Below are positions 29,689-37,406 of a DNA stretch of 39,086 nucleotides, one piece after another (positions within the stretch are counted from its first letter, which is position 1; each line of letters opens with the position of its first letter). The translations under genes were made by a program, and so were the position numbers. This DNA comes from Methanobacteriota archaeon (GTDB lineage Archaea > Thermoplasmatota > Thermoplasmata > RBG-16-68-12). The notes beneath the pieces are model-generated. The model was given only the letters and a program-made list of their open reading frames with translations, was not told where the DNA came from and searched no databases. The stretch lies in assembly GCA_005878385.1 (NCBI GenBank), contig VBMN01000055.1, forward strand, positions 1 to 39,086, read 5' to 3'.

Positions 29689-30900
29689 GTGGCCGAGCTC
29701 GGCGACCTCGTGAAGACGCATGAGAATTGGCGGCTTCACCAGGCGATTAATCTCCAGGCATCCGAAAACATCATGAGCGCGGAAGCGCGGTCGTTCCTCA
29801 GCACGGACTTCGCGCACCGGTACACGCTCCCGGAAGATCTGGTCCCCGGTTTGACTGGCCTGAAGAACGCATACCGCGGTACGAAACATACGGACGCGAT
29901 GGAGGCGTTGTCGGAGCGATACGCCCGAGAGCTGTTCCGATCCATGTACGCGTCGCTCAAGCCTCTCTCCGGACACCTCGCGGCATTCATGTTGCTGCAG
30001 GCCTCCTGCAAACGGGGTGACCGCATCTTGGTGATCTCCGCGGCCCACGGCGGATACGACGGCTACATGCCGGGGTTCTTACCTGAGTATCTGGGACTCA
30101 CGGTGGATTTCCTCCCGTTTGACGACCGCTCGTGGAACGTGGATGCGAAAGCGGCCGCGGATGCGATCATCGAGACGAAGCCGCGTCTCGCGCTCGTCGG
30201 CGCCAGCCTGATTCTGTTCCCGTACAACTTGCGCTGGCTCCGCGGCGCATGTGACGACGTCGGAACGGTGCTCGGCTACGACGCGTCCCATGTCCTCGGT
30301 TTGATTGCAGGCGGCGAATTTCAGAAGCCCTTGTTGGAGGGCGTCGACGTGCTGAGTGCCAGCACCCACAAGTCGTTCCCCGGTCCTCAGGGTGGTCTGT
30401 TCCTCTCGAACCGCAAGGACCTGTTCGACCGCGCCATGCAGACGTTCCTCTGGCGGATCCAGGACAACGCCCACTGGAATCGGATCGCCTCGACTGCGCA
30501 GGTGCTCCTCGAGATGAAGGAGTTCGGCGGGGTCTACGCGAGGCAGGTGATCGCCAACTCGAAGGCCCTCGGGAAGCAACTCGACATGTGGGGATTCCCG
30601 GTGAAGTTCGCGTCCCTCGGATATTCCGGGTGTCATCAGATTCACGTGGACCAGACCGCTCTGAGAGATGGGTGGGGTCTCACCTCCGCCCAGTTCGCGG
30701 ATCGTCTGGAGGCGAACAATCTCATTGTCGATGCGGTGGGCCGGATCGGGACGAGCGAGATCACGAGGATGGGGGCGACGGAGGAGGAAATGCAATCGAT
30801 TGCTGGCTTGATCGTCCGCGCCGCCCGGGGCGAGGATGTTCGGAGCGAGGCGGCGGAAGTCCGCTCTCGACTTCGGATGGCCTTCGTGTTCCCTTCGTGA
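29689..30900 (+). CDS. SHMT-like fold-type I PLP enzyme
   Basis: About 403 residues from the GTG at 29689, placed by the TATA box. It resembles serine hydroxymethyltransferase: INLQASENIMS (about 23-33), SGHLAAFMLLQA, a cofactor-binding GYDASHVLGLIAGG and the Schiff-base lysine in SASTHKSFPGPQGGLFL. The usual SHMT motif with YYGG near residue 60 is absent, replaced by GLTGLKNAYRGTKHTD, and the lysine context differs from TTHKTLRGPRGG. It is therefore a divergent SHMT-like enzyme; glycine/serine exchange is likely but another amino-acid aldol or lyase reaction is possible. Confidence 0.8.
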   Translation: MAELGDLVKTHENWRLHQAINLQASENIMSAEARSFLSTDFAHRYTLPEDLVPGLTGLKNAYRGTKHTDAMEALSERYARELFRSMYASLKPLSGHLAAFMLLQASCKRGDRILVISAAHGGYDGYMPGFLPEYLGLTVDFLPFDDRSWNVDAKAAADAIIETKPRLALVGASLILFPYNLRWLRGACDDVGTVLGYDASHVLGLIAGGEFQKPLLEGVDVLSASTHKSFPGPQGGLFLSNRKDLFDRAMQTFLWRIQDNAHWNRIASTAQVLLEMKEFGGVYARQVIANSKALGKQLDMWGFPVKFASLGYSGCHQIHVDQTALRDGWGLTSAQFADRLEANNLIVDAVGRIGTSEITRMGATEEEMQSIAGLIVRAARGEDVRSEAAEVRSRLRMAFVFPS

Positions 30901-30956
30901 CCCATCCCCGCATGTGACTGGATAAAGGCCATAAGCTGTCCCTTCCTTAGCCGGCC

Positions 30957-31967
30957 GTGGCCGGTCCCGACCGCTATCGCCGCCAGACGGTGCTCCCTGA
31001 AATTGGCGCGGAGGGTCAGCGGTCGCTCCGCGAATCGAAGGCGGTGGTCGTGGGTCTCGGCGCCCTCGGGAGTATCTCTTCGGACCTCCTGGTCCGCGCG
31101 GGGGTCGGCAACGTGCGCCTCGTCGACCGCGATGTCGTGGAATTCGTGAACCTGCAGCGTCAAACGCTGTATTCGGAGGCGGACGTGGACAAGCCGAAGG
31201 CAGAAGCCGCGGCAGAACGGCTCCGGCGGGTCAACTCGGAGGTGCGAATCGAGGCAGTTCCGAGAGACGTTCATTCCGCCACGGCGAAGGACATCCTCAA
31301 GGACGCCACCCTCGTCCTGGACGGGACGGACAACCTCGAGACGCGGTTCCTGTTGAACGAGGCCGCCTTGGACCTCGGCATTCCGTTCGTCTACGCGGGG
31401 GCGATCGCCACATACGGGATGGTGTTCTCGATCCGCACTCCCGACACGGCATGCTTTCGTTGTTTCAACCCGACGACGCCCGCCCCCGGCAGCCTGCCGA
31501 CCTGCGAGACCGCCGGCATCTTCAACGCGGTGTCCGCCCAGGTAGGAGCGATCCAAGCGGGCGAAGCCCTCCGGCTCATGGTCGGGGAACCCCCCTCGGG
31601 AGACCTCCTCGTCGTCGACGGTTGGAACCCGGAAATCCAGAAGATCCATCTGACCCGTCGCTCCGATTGCTCCGCCTGCGTTCATGGAAAACGAGAATAT
31701 TTGGGGGTCCGACGGACCCAAGTCTTGGCCTCTCTGTGTGGGAGCGACACGATCTCCCTCGATCCGATCCATGATGGTACGATCGACCTCGACGGATTGA
31801 GGCGTCGACTGGAATCTCTCGGCACCGCCCGTCGGGCCGGCGACGTCCTCGTCGCGGACGTCGAGGGTCGGCGACTCACCGTCTTCCCCGATGGACGCGC
31901 CTTGATTCGGGGCGTGAAGGATGAGAGTGAGGCCCGCGCGGTGTACGCCAAGTATGTTGGGGTCTGA
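30957..31967 (+). CDS. E1-like (ThiF/MoeB/HesA family) adenylyltransferase
   Basis: 336 residues from a GTG start. It activates the C-terminal glycine of a ubiquitin-like sulfur carrier as an adenylate. Motifs: VVVGLGALGSISSDLL (nucleotide site, about 28-43), RDVVEFVNLQRQTLY, DGTDNLETRFLLN, the catalytic Cys region SLPTCETAGIF, and zinc ligands CFRCF and CSAC. After about residue 245 comes a further small domain ending RLTVFPDGRALIRGVKDESE. It ends one base before the ATG of the PP-loop gene, forming a sulfur-transfer operon for tRNA thiolation, thiamine or cofactor synthesis. Confidence 0.9.
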   Translation: MAGPDRYRRQTVLPEIGAEGQRSLRESKAVVVGLGALGSISSDLLVRAGVGNVRLVDRDVVEFVNLQRQTLYSEADVDKPKAEAAAERLRRVNSEVRIEAVPRDVHSATAKDILKDATLVLDGTDNLETRFLLNEAALDLGIPFVYAGAIATYGMVFSIRTPDTACFRCFNPTTPAPGSLPTCETAGIFNAVSAQVGAIQAGEALRLMVGEPPSGDLLVVDGWNPEIQKIHLTRRSDCSACVHGKREYLGVRRTQVLASLCGSDTISLDPIHDGTIDLDGLRRRLESLGTARRAGDVLVADVEGRRLTVFPDGRALIRGVKDESEARAVYAKYVGV

Positions 31968-31968
31968 C

Positions 31969-32640
31969 ATGACGCGAAAAGGAATTCTGCTCCTGAGCGG
32001 AGGCTTTGACAGTCCCGTCGCGGGCCACTTGATGTCCCGTCAAGGGCTCGAGCTCGTCGCCGCCCACTTCTCGCTGGAGCCGATTACGGATGACGCGGCG
32101 GCGGTCAAGGCACGAACCCTGTGCGACATCCTCGGCCTCGGGTCCTTGTACGTCGTGCGGGTAGGAGAGGCGTTTGCCGAAGTCGCGCACGCCGCGAACC
32201 GGCGGTTCTATTTCGTCCTCACGAAACGCCTGATGGTTCGGCTCGCGGATGAGATCGGCGATCGGGAGGAGGCCGATGTCCTCGTGACGGGCGAGAACCT
32301 GGGACAAGTCTCGAGCCAGACACTCGCGAGCCTTCGTGCGATTGATGCCATCGCCCGACGTCCGGTCCTGCGGCCTTTGATCGGGTTCGACAAGCAGGAG
32401 ATCGTGGACCGGGCGAAGGAGATCGGCACGTACGAGGTCTCGAAGGGTCCGGAGATCTGCGATCTCCTCGGACCGTCACGTCCTTCGACCCACGCACGTC
32501 TCGATCAGATCCTTGGCGAGGAAGCCAAACTTGACCTAGATCGACTGGTGGCCTCCTGCCTGTCGGGCGTCGTGGCGGAAAAGTTCAAGGGGGACGGATC
32601 CGCTCGTCGCGTTCCCACCGGACTGAGGACGGCCGCATGA
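31969..32640 (+). CDS. ThiI-type PP-loop sulfurtransferase domain, stand-alone
   Basis: 223 residues. The PP-loop ATP motif LLSGGFDSPVAGHL is at about 7-20, with TGENLGQVSSQTLASLRAID and RPLIGFDKQEI typical of the ThiI C-terminal domain. The N-terminal THUMP/ferredoxin domains of tRNA 4-thiouridine synthase ThiI are missing, and no rhodanese domain is seen, so RNA recognition must come from elsewhere or the substrate differs. It is linked to the E1-like gene (1 base) and to the following small protein (ATGA overlap), suggesting a joint role in sulfur transfer. Confidence 0.88.
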   Translation: MTRKGILLLSGGFDSPVAGHLMSRQGLELVAAHFSLEPITDDAAAVKARTLCDILGLGSLYVVRVGEAFAEVAHAANRRFYFVLTKRLMVRLADEIGDREEADVLVTGENLGQVSSQTLASLRAIDAIARRPVLRPLIGFDKQEIVDRAKEIGTYEVSKGPEICDLLGPSRPSTHARLDQILGEEAKLDLDRLVASCLSGVVAEKFKGDGSARRVPTGLRTAA

Positions 32641-32921
32641 CGTACTATTTGCTCAAACCGTGCCGGACCGCGACGGCCTTCATCTCGACCCTGAAGCAGT
32701 CCAGACGCGTCGACCTCACTGCGGCGGCCGAGCGCCTTCGTCTGAGGGGCTGGGTTGTCAGCGATGTGAAGGTGATGTTGATCCTCGAAGGAGACCCCGA
32801 GCTCACCGTGTACGAGAGCGGGAAGATTCTCGTCAAGACGGATGACGAGGGTGCGGCCCGGGCATCGATTGATCGGGTGTACGAGGCCATCGGAATTTCT
32901 ACGCCTCTCGCCGCGCCCTGA
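32637..32921 (+). CDS. 94-residue protein similar to the E1-like C-terminal domain
   Basis: It starts in an ATGA overlap with the PP-loop gene, so is translationally coupled. The C-terminal half, ELTVYESGKILVKTDDEGAA, closely parallels RLTVFPDGRALIRGVKDESE at the end of the E1-like protein two genes upstream; both look like a ferredoxin/TBP-like half domain. It may be a duplicated accessory domain of the sulfur-transfer complex. Function is not known. Confidence 0.75.
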   Translation: MTYYLLKPCRTATAFISTLKQSRRVDLTAAAERLRLRGWVVSDVKVMLILEGDPELTVYESGKILVKTDDEGAARASIDRVYEAIGISTPLAAP

Positions 32922-32967
32922 GCCGCACGAATCTTGGGACAAGCGGATGCTTGGGACGGGACCGGGT

Positions 32968-34065
32968 TCAACCTCGGAAGGCGATGAGGATGACGTCGAC
33001 GACGAACAACAAGACGACGAGGGCTTCGAGGAGGAAGAGTCGACGCGCTTCGAGCTCGGCCTGCGCCACTTCGTAGATTTCGCTGAGGTCCTTCATTTTC
33101 TCTTCGACGATCTTCCGCCAGGAGTCGAGCTCGAACTTCCGGACGCAAGCCCGATAGACCTTCCCCAGGAACCAATCTCCCCACAGCTTGGAAATGTTGT
33201 CGACCTGGAACGTCGCCTCTGCGAGGTCCATTCGAACTTCGGCGAGTTCCTTGACCGTTTCGTGTCCGCTCCGGAGGAACGAACTGCGGGCGAAAAGGTC
33301 CTCGAGGTCGTCGTACGCCTTGTCGACGACCTTGTCCAGGAAGGCATCGTACGTTCGCAGCTCAAGCAGCTGAAGATTCGCGAGTTCGAAGACGGTCAGC
33401 GTATCTTCGTACGTCGCACTTGGCTCGACGATGAGGGCCGCGTCCCATTCGAGGACGACCAGGTCGTCCTGATAGTACGAGAACCAATTCCGCCACGTGT
33501 CTTCGACCTCCTCGTCGCTGATCGCCTCGGGTCGCGGGTCGTTCGCGAGGAGGCCGGTGACCTCCCTCCGCCAGGTCGTGGTGAATTCGCGGACCGGCGT
33601 TTCGCTGACCGAGATGCAGTAGACCGTGTAGGGCTCCGGATCGACTTTCGTCTCGTACGCGTCGTGGAGGAACGGGACCAGGTCTTCGATGATCCGCTCG
33701 GCGAGGCGGCCGCAATATTCGTTCAGGTTCTCCTCGCGGGTCGCGTCCTTGATCCTCAGGCTCGCGAAGGGTCGCAGGTCGCGGAGCCCGGCCGCTTGGA
33801 AGGGGACTCGGATGACGACCGCGAGGGCACCGACCCCATACAACTTCACCGCGATTGAGGCGGTGAGAGGTCCGAGGTTCGTCGAGAGACTCCGTTCATC
33901 GAGGAAGACGAGCAGCGGCTGCGCGAATCGGGCATACCGCGGCGCGGCCCGCTCGGACGGGAAGCGGCCCGACAGGAAGGGCATGTCGATCGTCTTCTGG
34001 ATCTCGTCCAGGTCCACCGACGCACCTACGTCGAAGAGTCGGTAGAAGACGACCTCTCCCTTCAT
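32968..34065 (-). CDS. Membrane-anchored RMD1/DUF155-like protein
   Basis: 365 residues from ATG 34065, about 30 bases after a TTAAG-type box. A soluble region (about 1-325) has VVLEWDAALIVEPSATYEDT and TVFELANLQLLELRTYDAFL, resembling RMD1/DUF155 proteins, followed by a helical region rich in coiled coil. One transmembrane helix lies at the C-terminus (RRLFLLEALVVLLFVVDVIL). RMD1-type proteins are membrane-linked in bacteria and mitochondria with unclear function. The gene follows the cis-prenyltransferase gene by 44 bases on the same strand but has its own TATA-like box. Confidence 0.72.
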   Translation of the reverse strand: MKGEVVFYRLFDVGASVDLDEIQKTIDMPFLSGRFPSERAAPRYARFAQPLLVFLDERSLSTNLGPLTASIAVKLYGVGALAVVIRVPFQAAGLRDLRPFASLRIKDATREENLNEYCGRLAERIIEDLVPFLHDAYETKVDPEPYTVYCISVSETPVREFTTTWRREVTGLLANDPRPEAISDEEVEDTWRNWFSYYQDDLVVLEWDAALIVEPSATYEDTLTVFELANLQLLELRTYDAFLDKVVDKAYDDLEDLFARSSFLRSGHETVKELAEVRMDLAEATFQVDNISKLWGDWFLGKVYRACVRKFELDSWRKIVEEKMKDLSEIYEVAQAELEARRLFLLEALVVLLFVVDVILIAFRG

Positions 34066-34109
34066 GCGGCCGCGCAAGCTGGCGACGAGACTTAAGGGCT
34101 CCGGTAAGC

Positions 34110-34895
34110 CTATTCTCCGTAGCGTCGCTGGCGCATCTGATACGATCGAAGGGCGCGGAGGAAGTCGATCTTTCGGAAGCCGGGCCAGTAGACGTCGACA
34201 AAGTACAACTCCGAATACGCAAGTTGCCACAGCAAGAAGTTCGAAATGCGCTCCTCCCCGCTCGTTCGCAGGACGAGGTCCGGATCCGGGAGGTCTGCGG
34301 TGTAGAGGCGTTTCGAGAAGAACTTCTCATCCACGTCGTCCGGATTGACCTTCCCGGCTTGGGCGTCCTGGACCACGTCGCGGATCGCCCGCAGGATTTC
34401 CTCCCGGCCGCCGTACGCCACGGCCACATTGAAACGGTACTGGTCATATTGTTCGGTCCGACCTTCCGCGTACTCGATCGCTTCGATCACCTCGGGCGGG
34501 AGCAGTTCCCGGTTGCCGAAGACGCTCACGCGGATCTTGTGGCGGTGGACCCGTTCGTCGTCCCCGACCCGACGAAAGTTCTCCGCGAACAGGTGCATCA
34601 GGTGCTGGACCTCCTCGTTCGCCCGCCGGATGTTCTCCGTCGAGAACGCGAAGACGGTCAGGATGCGGACGCCGACCTCGAGGCACCACTCCAGGACCTC
34701 CTCAAGCTTGTCCCGGCCTTTCACATGCCCATCGAGGACGTTCCCGAGGCCGATCTCACGTGCGAACCGGCGGTTCCCGTCCATGATGATCGCCACATGA
34801 TGCGGCACCGAGGTCTGCTTCACCTGGTGCAGGAGCCGGCGTTCGTACGCCTGGTAGGCGGCGTCACTGATGATCTTCGAGATATCCGTCGGCAC
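34110..34895 (-). CDS. uppS: cis-Prenyltransferase (undecaprenyl diphosphate synthase family)
   Basis: 261 residues; makes long-chain polyprenyl diphosphate for glycan carriers. Motifs: HVAIIMDGNRRFARE (catalytic Asp, about 33-47), GHVKGRDKLEEVLEWC, VLTVFAFSTENIRR (seen as ILTVFAFSTENIRR), NVAVAYGGREEIL, DLVLRTSGEERISNFLLWQLAYSEL and the end FVDVYWPGF. It is complete. The GTG start is 24 bases downstream of a TATA box. In archaea the product likely serves protein N-glycosylation. Confidence 0.95.
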   Translation of the reverse strand: MPTDISKIISDAAYQAYERRLLHQVKQTSVPHHVAIIMDGNRRFAREIGLGNVLDGHVKGRDKLEEVLEWCLEVGVRILTVFAFSTENIRRANEEVQHLMHLFAENFRRVGDDERVHRHKIRVSVFGNRELLPPEVIEAIEYAEGRTEQYDQYRFNVAVAYGGREEILRAIRDVVQDAQAGKVNPDDVDEKFFSKRLYTADLPDPDLVLRTSGEERISNFLLWQLAYSELYFVDVYWPGFRKIDFLRALRSYQMRQRRYGE

Positions 34896-34918
34896 CGAGG
34901 ATGCGACGAATACCGACC

Positions 34919-34925
34919 TATTTAG
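34919..34925 (-). promoter_or_regulatory. TATA box for cis-prenyltransferase
   Basis: Minus-strand CTAAATA, about 27 bases before the GTG at 34895. Confidence 0.6.
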
Positions 34926-35075
34926 CCATTCGCGGGGAGCGCGGACCGCGATGACGGGAGGGAGCGGTTCGCCTGCGGTGCCAGCGCGCTTTCGTGTTCG
35001 CGTTCCCGCGCTTCACCCGCAAACCTTTAAGTACGCTCTTTTGTTGGTGCACCGAGTTCCTTTCATCCCTTCAGT

Positions 35076-35088
35076 GTGGTCTAGTGGC
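35076..35088 (+). other. tRNA D-arm-like fragment upstream of CDIN1-like gene
   Basis: GTGGTCTAGTGGC matches bases 12900-12912 of tRNA-Val(UAC) exactly over 13 bases. No matching acceptor, anticodon or T arm follows. A TTTAAG box at about 35027-35032 lies upstream. It could be a tRNA remnant whose promoter now serves the next gene, or chance. Confidence 0.35.
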
Positions 35089-35095
35089 CTTATCG

Positions 35096-35932
35096 ATGAA
35101 ATTAGGTGAGTATCAGGACCTTTACCGAAAACTCGGGACGGTCCAAGACATCGACTTCCTCGCCGAGAACCTCGGTTACGACAAGGAGCTCCTCCTGGTC
35201 GTCTACACGCAGCGGGTCGTCCGCGATACGACGAAGAAGTTCTATCGAGTGAAAGCTCAGGCCCGGCGCCTCGCGTTCATGTGGCAGAACGGGACGAGCT
35301 TGCTCGAGATCGCCCGTCGGTTCGATTTCCCAGCAATCCTGACCGCCCTGATGGTCCTCGAACAACGGAGGATCTCCCGCAAGAACTTCTGGAAAATGAT
35401 CAACGACATTGATTCCGTGAAGGACAAGCGCCTGCGACGGGAGCTCGAGGAAGTGAACCGGGCGGACATCGTGTATTCCCCGGAAGGGACCGCCCGCCAA
35501 TACGCCCGCGGTCGTTGGGGCGAAGCCAAGCTTTCCACCTGGCTCAATGCCCGCGGTCTCCAATACGAGACGGAGAAGGAACTCCGCGCGAAGTACGACA
35601 AGACACCAGACATCTTGATGCACAAGCCTCTCGAGATGAACGGCTCCCGCAAGTACTGGATCGAGTCGAAGGCGACCTTCGGTGATCCGTACGAGATTCG
35701 GCGGCACATCAAGAAGCAGCTGCAGCCCTACAGCGACCTGTTCGGTGACGGCGCGGTCGTCTACTGGTTCGGCCACGTGGACGATCAGCCATACGCGCTT
35801 CCGGAAGGGGTCGACATCGTGAGTCCCACGTTCTTCGAGACTCCGCCGGTTCCCTTCCCGTATGCGCCCGTGGGGGAGACGCGCATCGAAGACCGAGCTC
35901 TCGTTCCCGACGCCGTCGATCTCCCGGAGTGA
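35096..35932 (+). CDS. CDIN1/C15orf41-like protein with PD-(D/E)XK nuclease fold
   Basis: 278 residues. The C-terminal half has the TPD motif (DKTPDILMHKPLEM, about 177-190) and WIESKATFGDPYE (about 197-210), together the D...ExK of PD-(D/E)XK nucleases, as in human CDIN1 (C15orf41), a congenital dyserythropoietic anaemia gene. The N-terminal half is helical with a helix-turn-helix look (GTSLLEIARRFDFPAILTAL), likely DNA/RNA binding. The gene stops directly before the GTG codons of the aIF1A frame, next to RIO1 and Dim2, so a role in rRNA or ribosome maturation is suggested by context. ATG 35096 was chosen by homology-like start; the frame extends upstream. Confidence 0.85.
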   Translation: MKLGEYQDLYRKLGTVQDIDFLAENLGYDKELLLVVYTQRVVRDTTKKFYRVKAQARRLAFMWQNGTSLLEIARRFDFPAILTALMVLEQRRISRKNFWKMINDIDSVKDKRLRRELEEVNRADIVYSPEGTARQYARGRWGEAKLSTWLNARGLQYETEKELRAKYDKTPDILMHKPLEMNGSRKYWIESKATFGDPYEIRRHIKKQLQPYSDLFGDGAVVYWFGHVDDQPYALPEGVDIVSPTFFETPPVPFPYAPVGETRIEDRALVPDAVDLPE

Positions 35933-35946
35933 GTGAACCCGCAAAC

Positions 35947-35953
35947 GTTTAAG
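35947..35953 (+). promoter_or_regulatory. TATA box for aIF1A
   Basis: GTTTAAG-type element about 28 bases before the GTG at 35978. It lies at the 3' end of the CDIN1-like gene and favours 35978 over the earlier GTG at 35933. Confidence 0.45.
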
Positions 35954-35977
35954 CCATCCCTCCCCATCGACACGGAA

Positions 35978-36484
35978 GTGGCCGAAGAAGAGGTCGTCCG
36001 AGTCCGGATGCCGCGCACGAAGGACGGCGAAATCCTCGGTATCGCGGACCAACTGCTCGGGGCGTCTCGCGTCCGTGTGATGTGCGCGGACGGCAAGAGT
36101 CGACTCGGTCGGATCCCGGGCAAGTTGAAGAAACGCATGTGGATCCGCGAGGGCGACCTCCTCGTGGTCAAGGTCTGGCAATTCCAGGATGAAAAGTGCG
36201 ACATCAAGCACCGCTACACGAAGACCCGTGAGCACGGGGAAGGAGGCGAACGTCTTCCATGCGACGGACGCCGGAGGTCACGCGAAGGCACTCAAAATCT
36301 ATCGGATCAACACCGCGACCTTTCGAAACATCGCCCTGTACATCGAGGGCGATCCTCGATTCAAGCGCGTAAAGAGGGCGACGAAACCGACTATCTTCGC
36401 GTGGGCCCAGAAGGAATACAAGAACCTGGTGCGGATGGAGGATGCAGGTGTTCGAGTCCCGACGCCGGAGCGGGTCCTCGATAA
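35978..36484 (+). CDS. Translation initiation factor 1A (aIF1A), 3' end fused out of frame into RIO1
   Basis: The first 84 residues (to about 36230) are a normal aIF1A OB fold: [60 protein letters not shown] and [14 protein letters not shown]. Relatives end soon after this. Here no stop occurs; the frame runs on to 36484 inside RIO1 in a different frame, giving a senseless tail ([12 protein letters not shown]...). It looks as if the stop of aIF1A, the gap and the first part of RIO1 were deleted together. It binds the small subunit and start region in initiation. Confidence 0.85.
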   Translation: MAEEEVVRVRMPRTKDGEILGIADQLLGASRVRVMCADGKSRLGRIPGKLKKRMWIREGDLLVVKVWQFQDEKCDIKHRYTKTREHGEGGERLPCDGRRRSREGTQNLSDQHRDLSKHRPVHRGRSSIQARKEGDETDYLRVGPEGIQEPGADGGCRCSSPDAGAGPR

Positions 36485-36821
36485 CGTGTTGGTGATGGAG
36501 TACGTCGGGGACGAGACGATGCCCGCTCCCTCCCTCCGTGAGATCGCGTTGGAGTCACCCGCGGCGGTGTACCAGGATGTCGTCGCGAACCTGCGTGCGA
36601 TCCGGAAATCCCGGCTCGTCCATGCGGACATGAGCGAATACAACCTCCTCTGGTGGCAGGATAGGGTCGTCGTGATCGACGTCGGTCAGGCGGTGCCGTT
36701 GGACCATCCCCACGCCGAGGAATGGTTTCGCCGGGACGTGGGCAACATTGCTCGGTTCTTCAAACGCCTCCGGGTCGACGTGACTCCGGCTTCCCTCGAA
36801 CAGGCAATTCTGCGAGACTGA
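36228..36821 (+). CDS. rio1: RIO1 family protein kinase, N-terminus missing
   Basis: 197 residues from GTG 36228, which falls in the ATP loop [10 protein letters not shown]. Relatives carry about 55-60 residues before this point, so the N-terminal segment is absent while the kinase core is intact: AKALKIYRI (Lys), LVMEYVGDE (hinge), [11 protein letters not shown] (catalytic Asp/Asn) and VVIDVGQAV (metal-binding Asp). RIO1 drives late small-subunit maturation. It stops one base before the Dim2-like gene. The missing start joins aIF1A directly, indicating a deletion at the boundary, genuine or from assembly. Confidence 0.9.
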   Translation: MSTGKEANVFHATDAGGHAKALKIYRINTATFRNIALYIEGDPRFKRVKRATKPTIFAWAQKEYKNLVRMEDAGVRVPTPERVLDNVLVMEYVGDETMPAPSLREIALESPAAVYQDVVANLRAIRKSRLVHADMSEYNLLWWQDRVVVIDVGQAVPLDHPHAEEWFRRDVGNIARFFKRLRVDVTPASLEQAILRD

Positions 36822-36822
36822 T

Positions 36823-37359
36823 ATGTTGTACGCCCGGATTCCCTCGGAACGGCTCGGCGTCCTCATTGGCCCGGACGGAGTGACGAAGCAGAGGCTCCAG
36901 CAGTCGACCGGCACCCGGATTGCAGTCGACTCCGTGAGCGGCGAGGTCACGATCGACGAAACCGGCGCGTCGGACCCCGTCTTGGCCCTGAAGGCCCGCG
37001 ACATCGTGCAAGCGATGGCCCGCGGATTCTCCGAGGATCGCGCGTTCCGCCTCCTTGACGAGGACGCGTACCTGGAGATCCTGGATATCAAGGACTTCGC
37101 CCATTCGAAGAACCGGGTCGCGCAGATCCGAGCCCGACTCATCGGCACACGGGGGAAGACCCGACGCATCATTGAGGAGCTCACCGGGGTCGACGTGAGC
37201 GTGTGGGGACACACCGTGGCCTTGATCGGAGGCCCCTTCGAAATGGCGATCGCCCGGGACGCGGTCGTCATGCTCCTCCGCGGCAGCGAGCACAAGACCG
37301 TGTACCGGTTCCTCGAACGGAAGCGGGCGGACCTCAAGGCCTACCAGATGGGATTCTAG
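36823..37359 (+). CDS. KH-domain rRNA processing protein, Dim2/Pno1-like
   Basis: 178 residues with two KH modules: IPSERLGVLIGPDGVTKQRL (about 5-24, GxxG loop) and ARLIGTRGKTRRIIEELTGV (about 106-125, GxxG GTRG). The layout matches archaeal Dim2/Pno1, which binds the 3' end of pre-16S rRNA. It follows RIO1 by one base, the usual archaeal order aIF1A-RIO1-Dim2, and so belongs to a small-subunit maturation operon. Confidence 0.94.
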   Translation: MLYARIPSERLGVLIGPDGVTKQRLQQSTGTRIAVDSVSGEVTIDETGASDPVLALKARDIVQAMARGFSEDRAFRLLDEDAYLEILDIKDFAHSKNRVAQIRARLIGTRGKTRRIIEELTGVDVSVWGHTVALIGGPFEMAIARDAVVMLLRGSEHKTVYRFLERKRADLKAYQMGF

Positions 37360-37406
37360 GTTCTCCCGCCAAACCCTTTTAGACCGGACCCTCCCATCTC
37401 TGAGCA

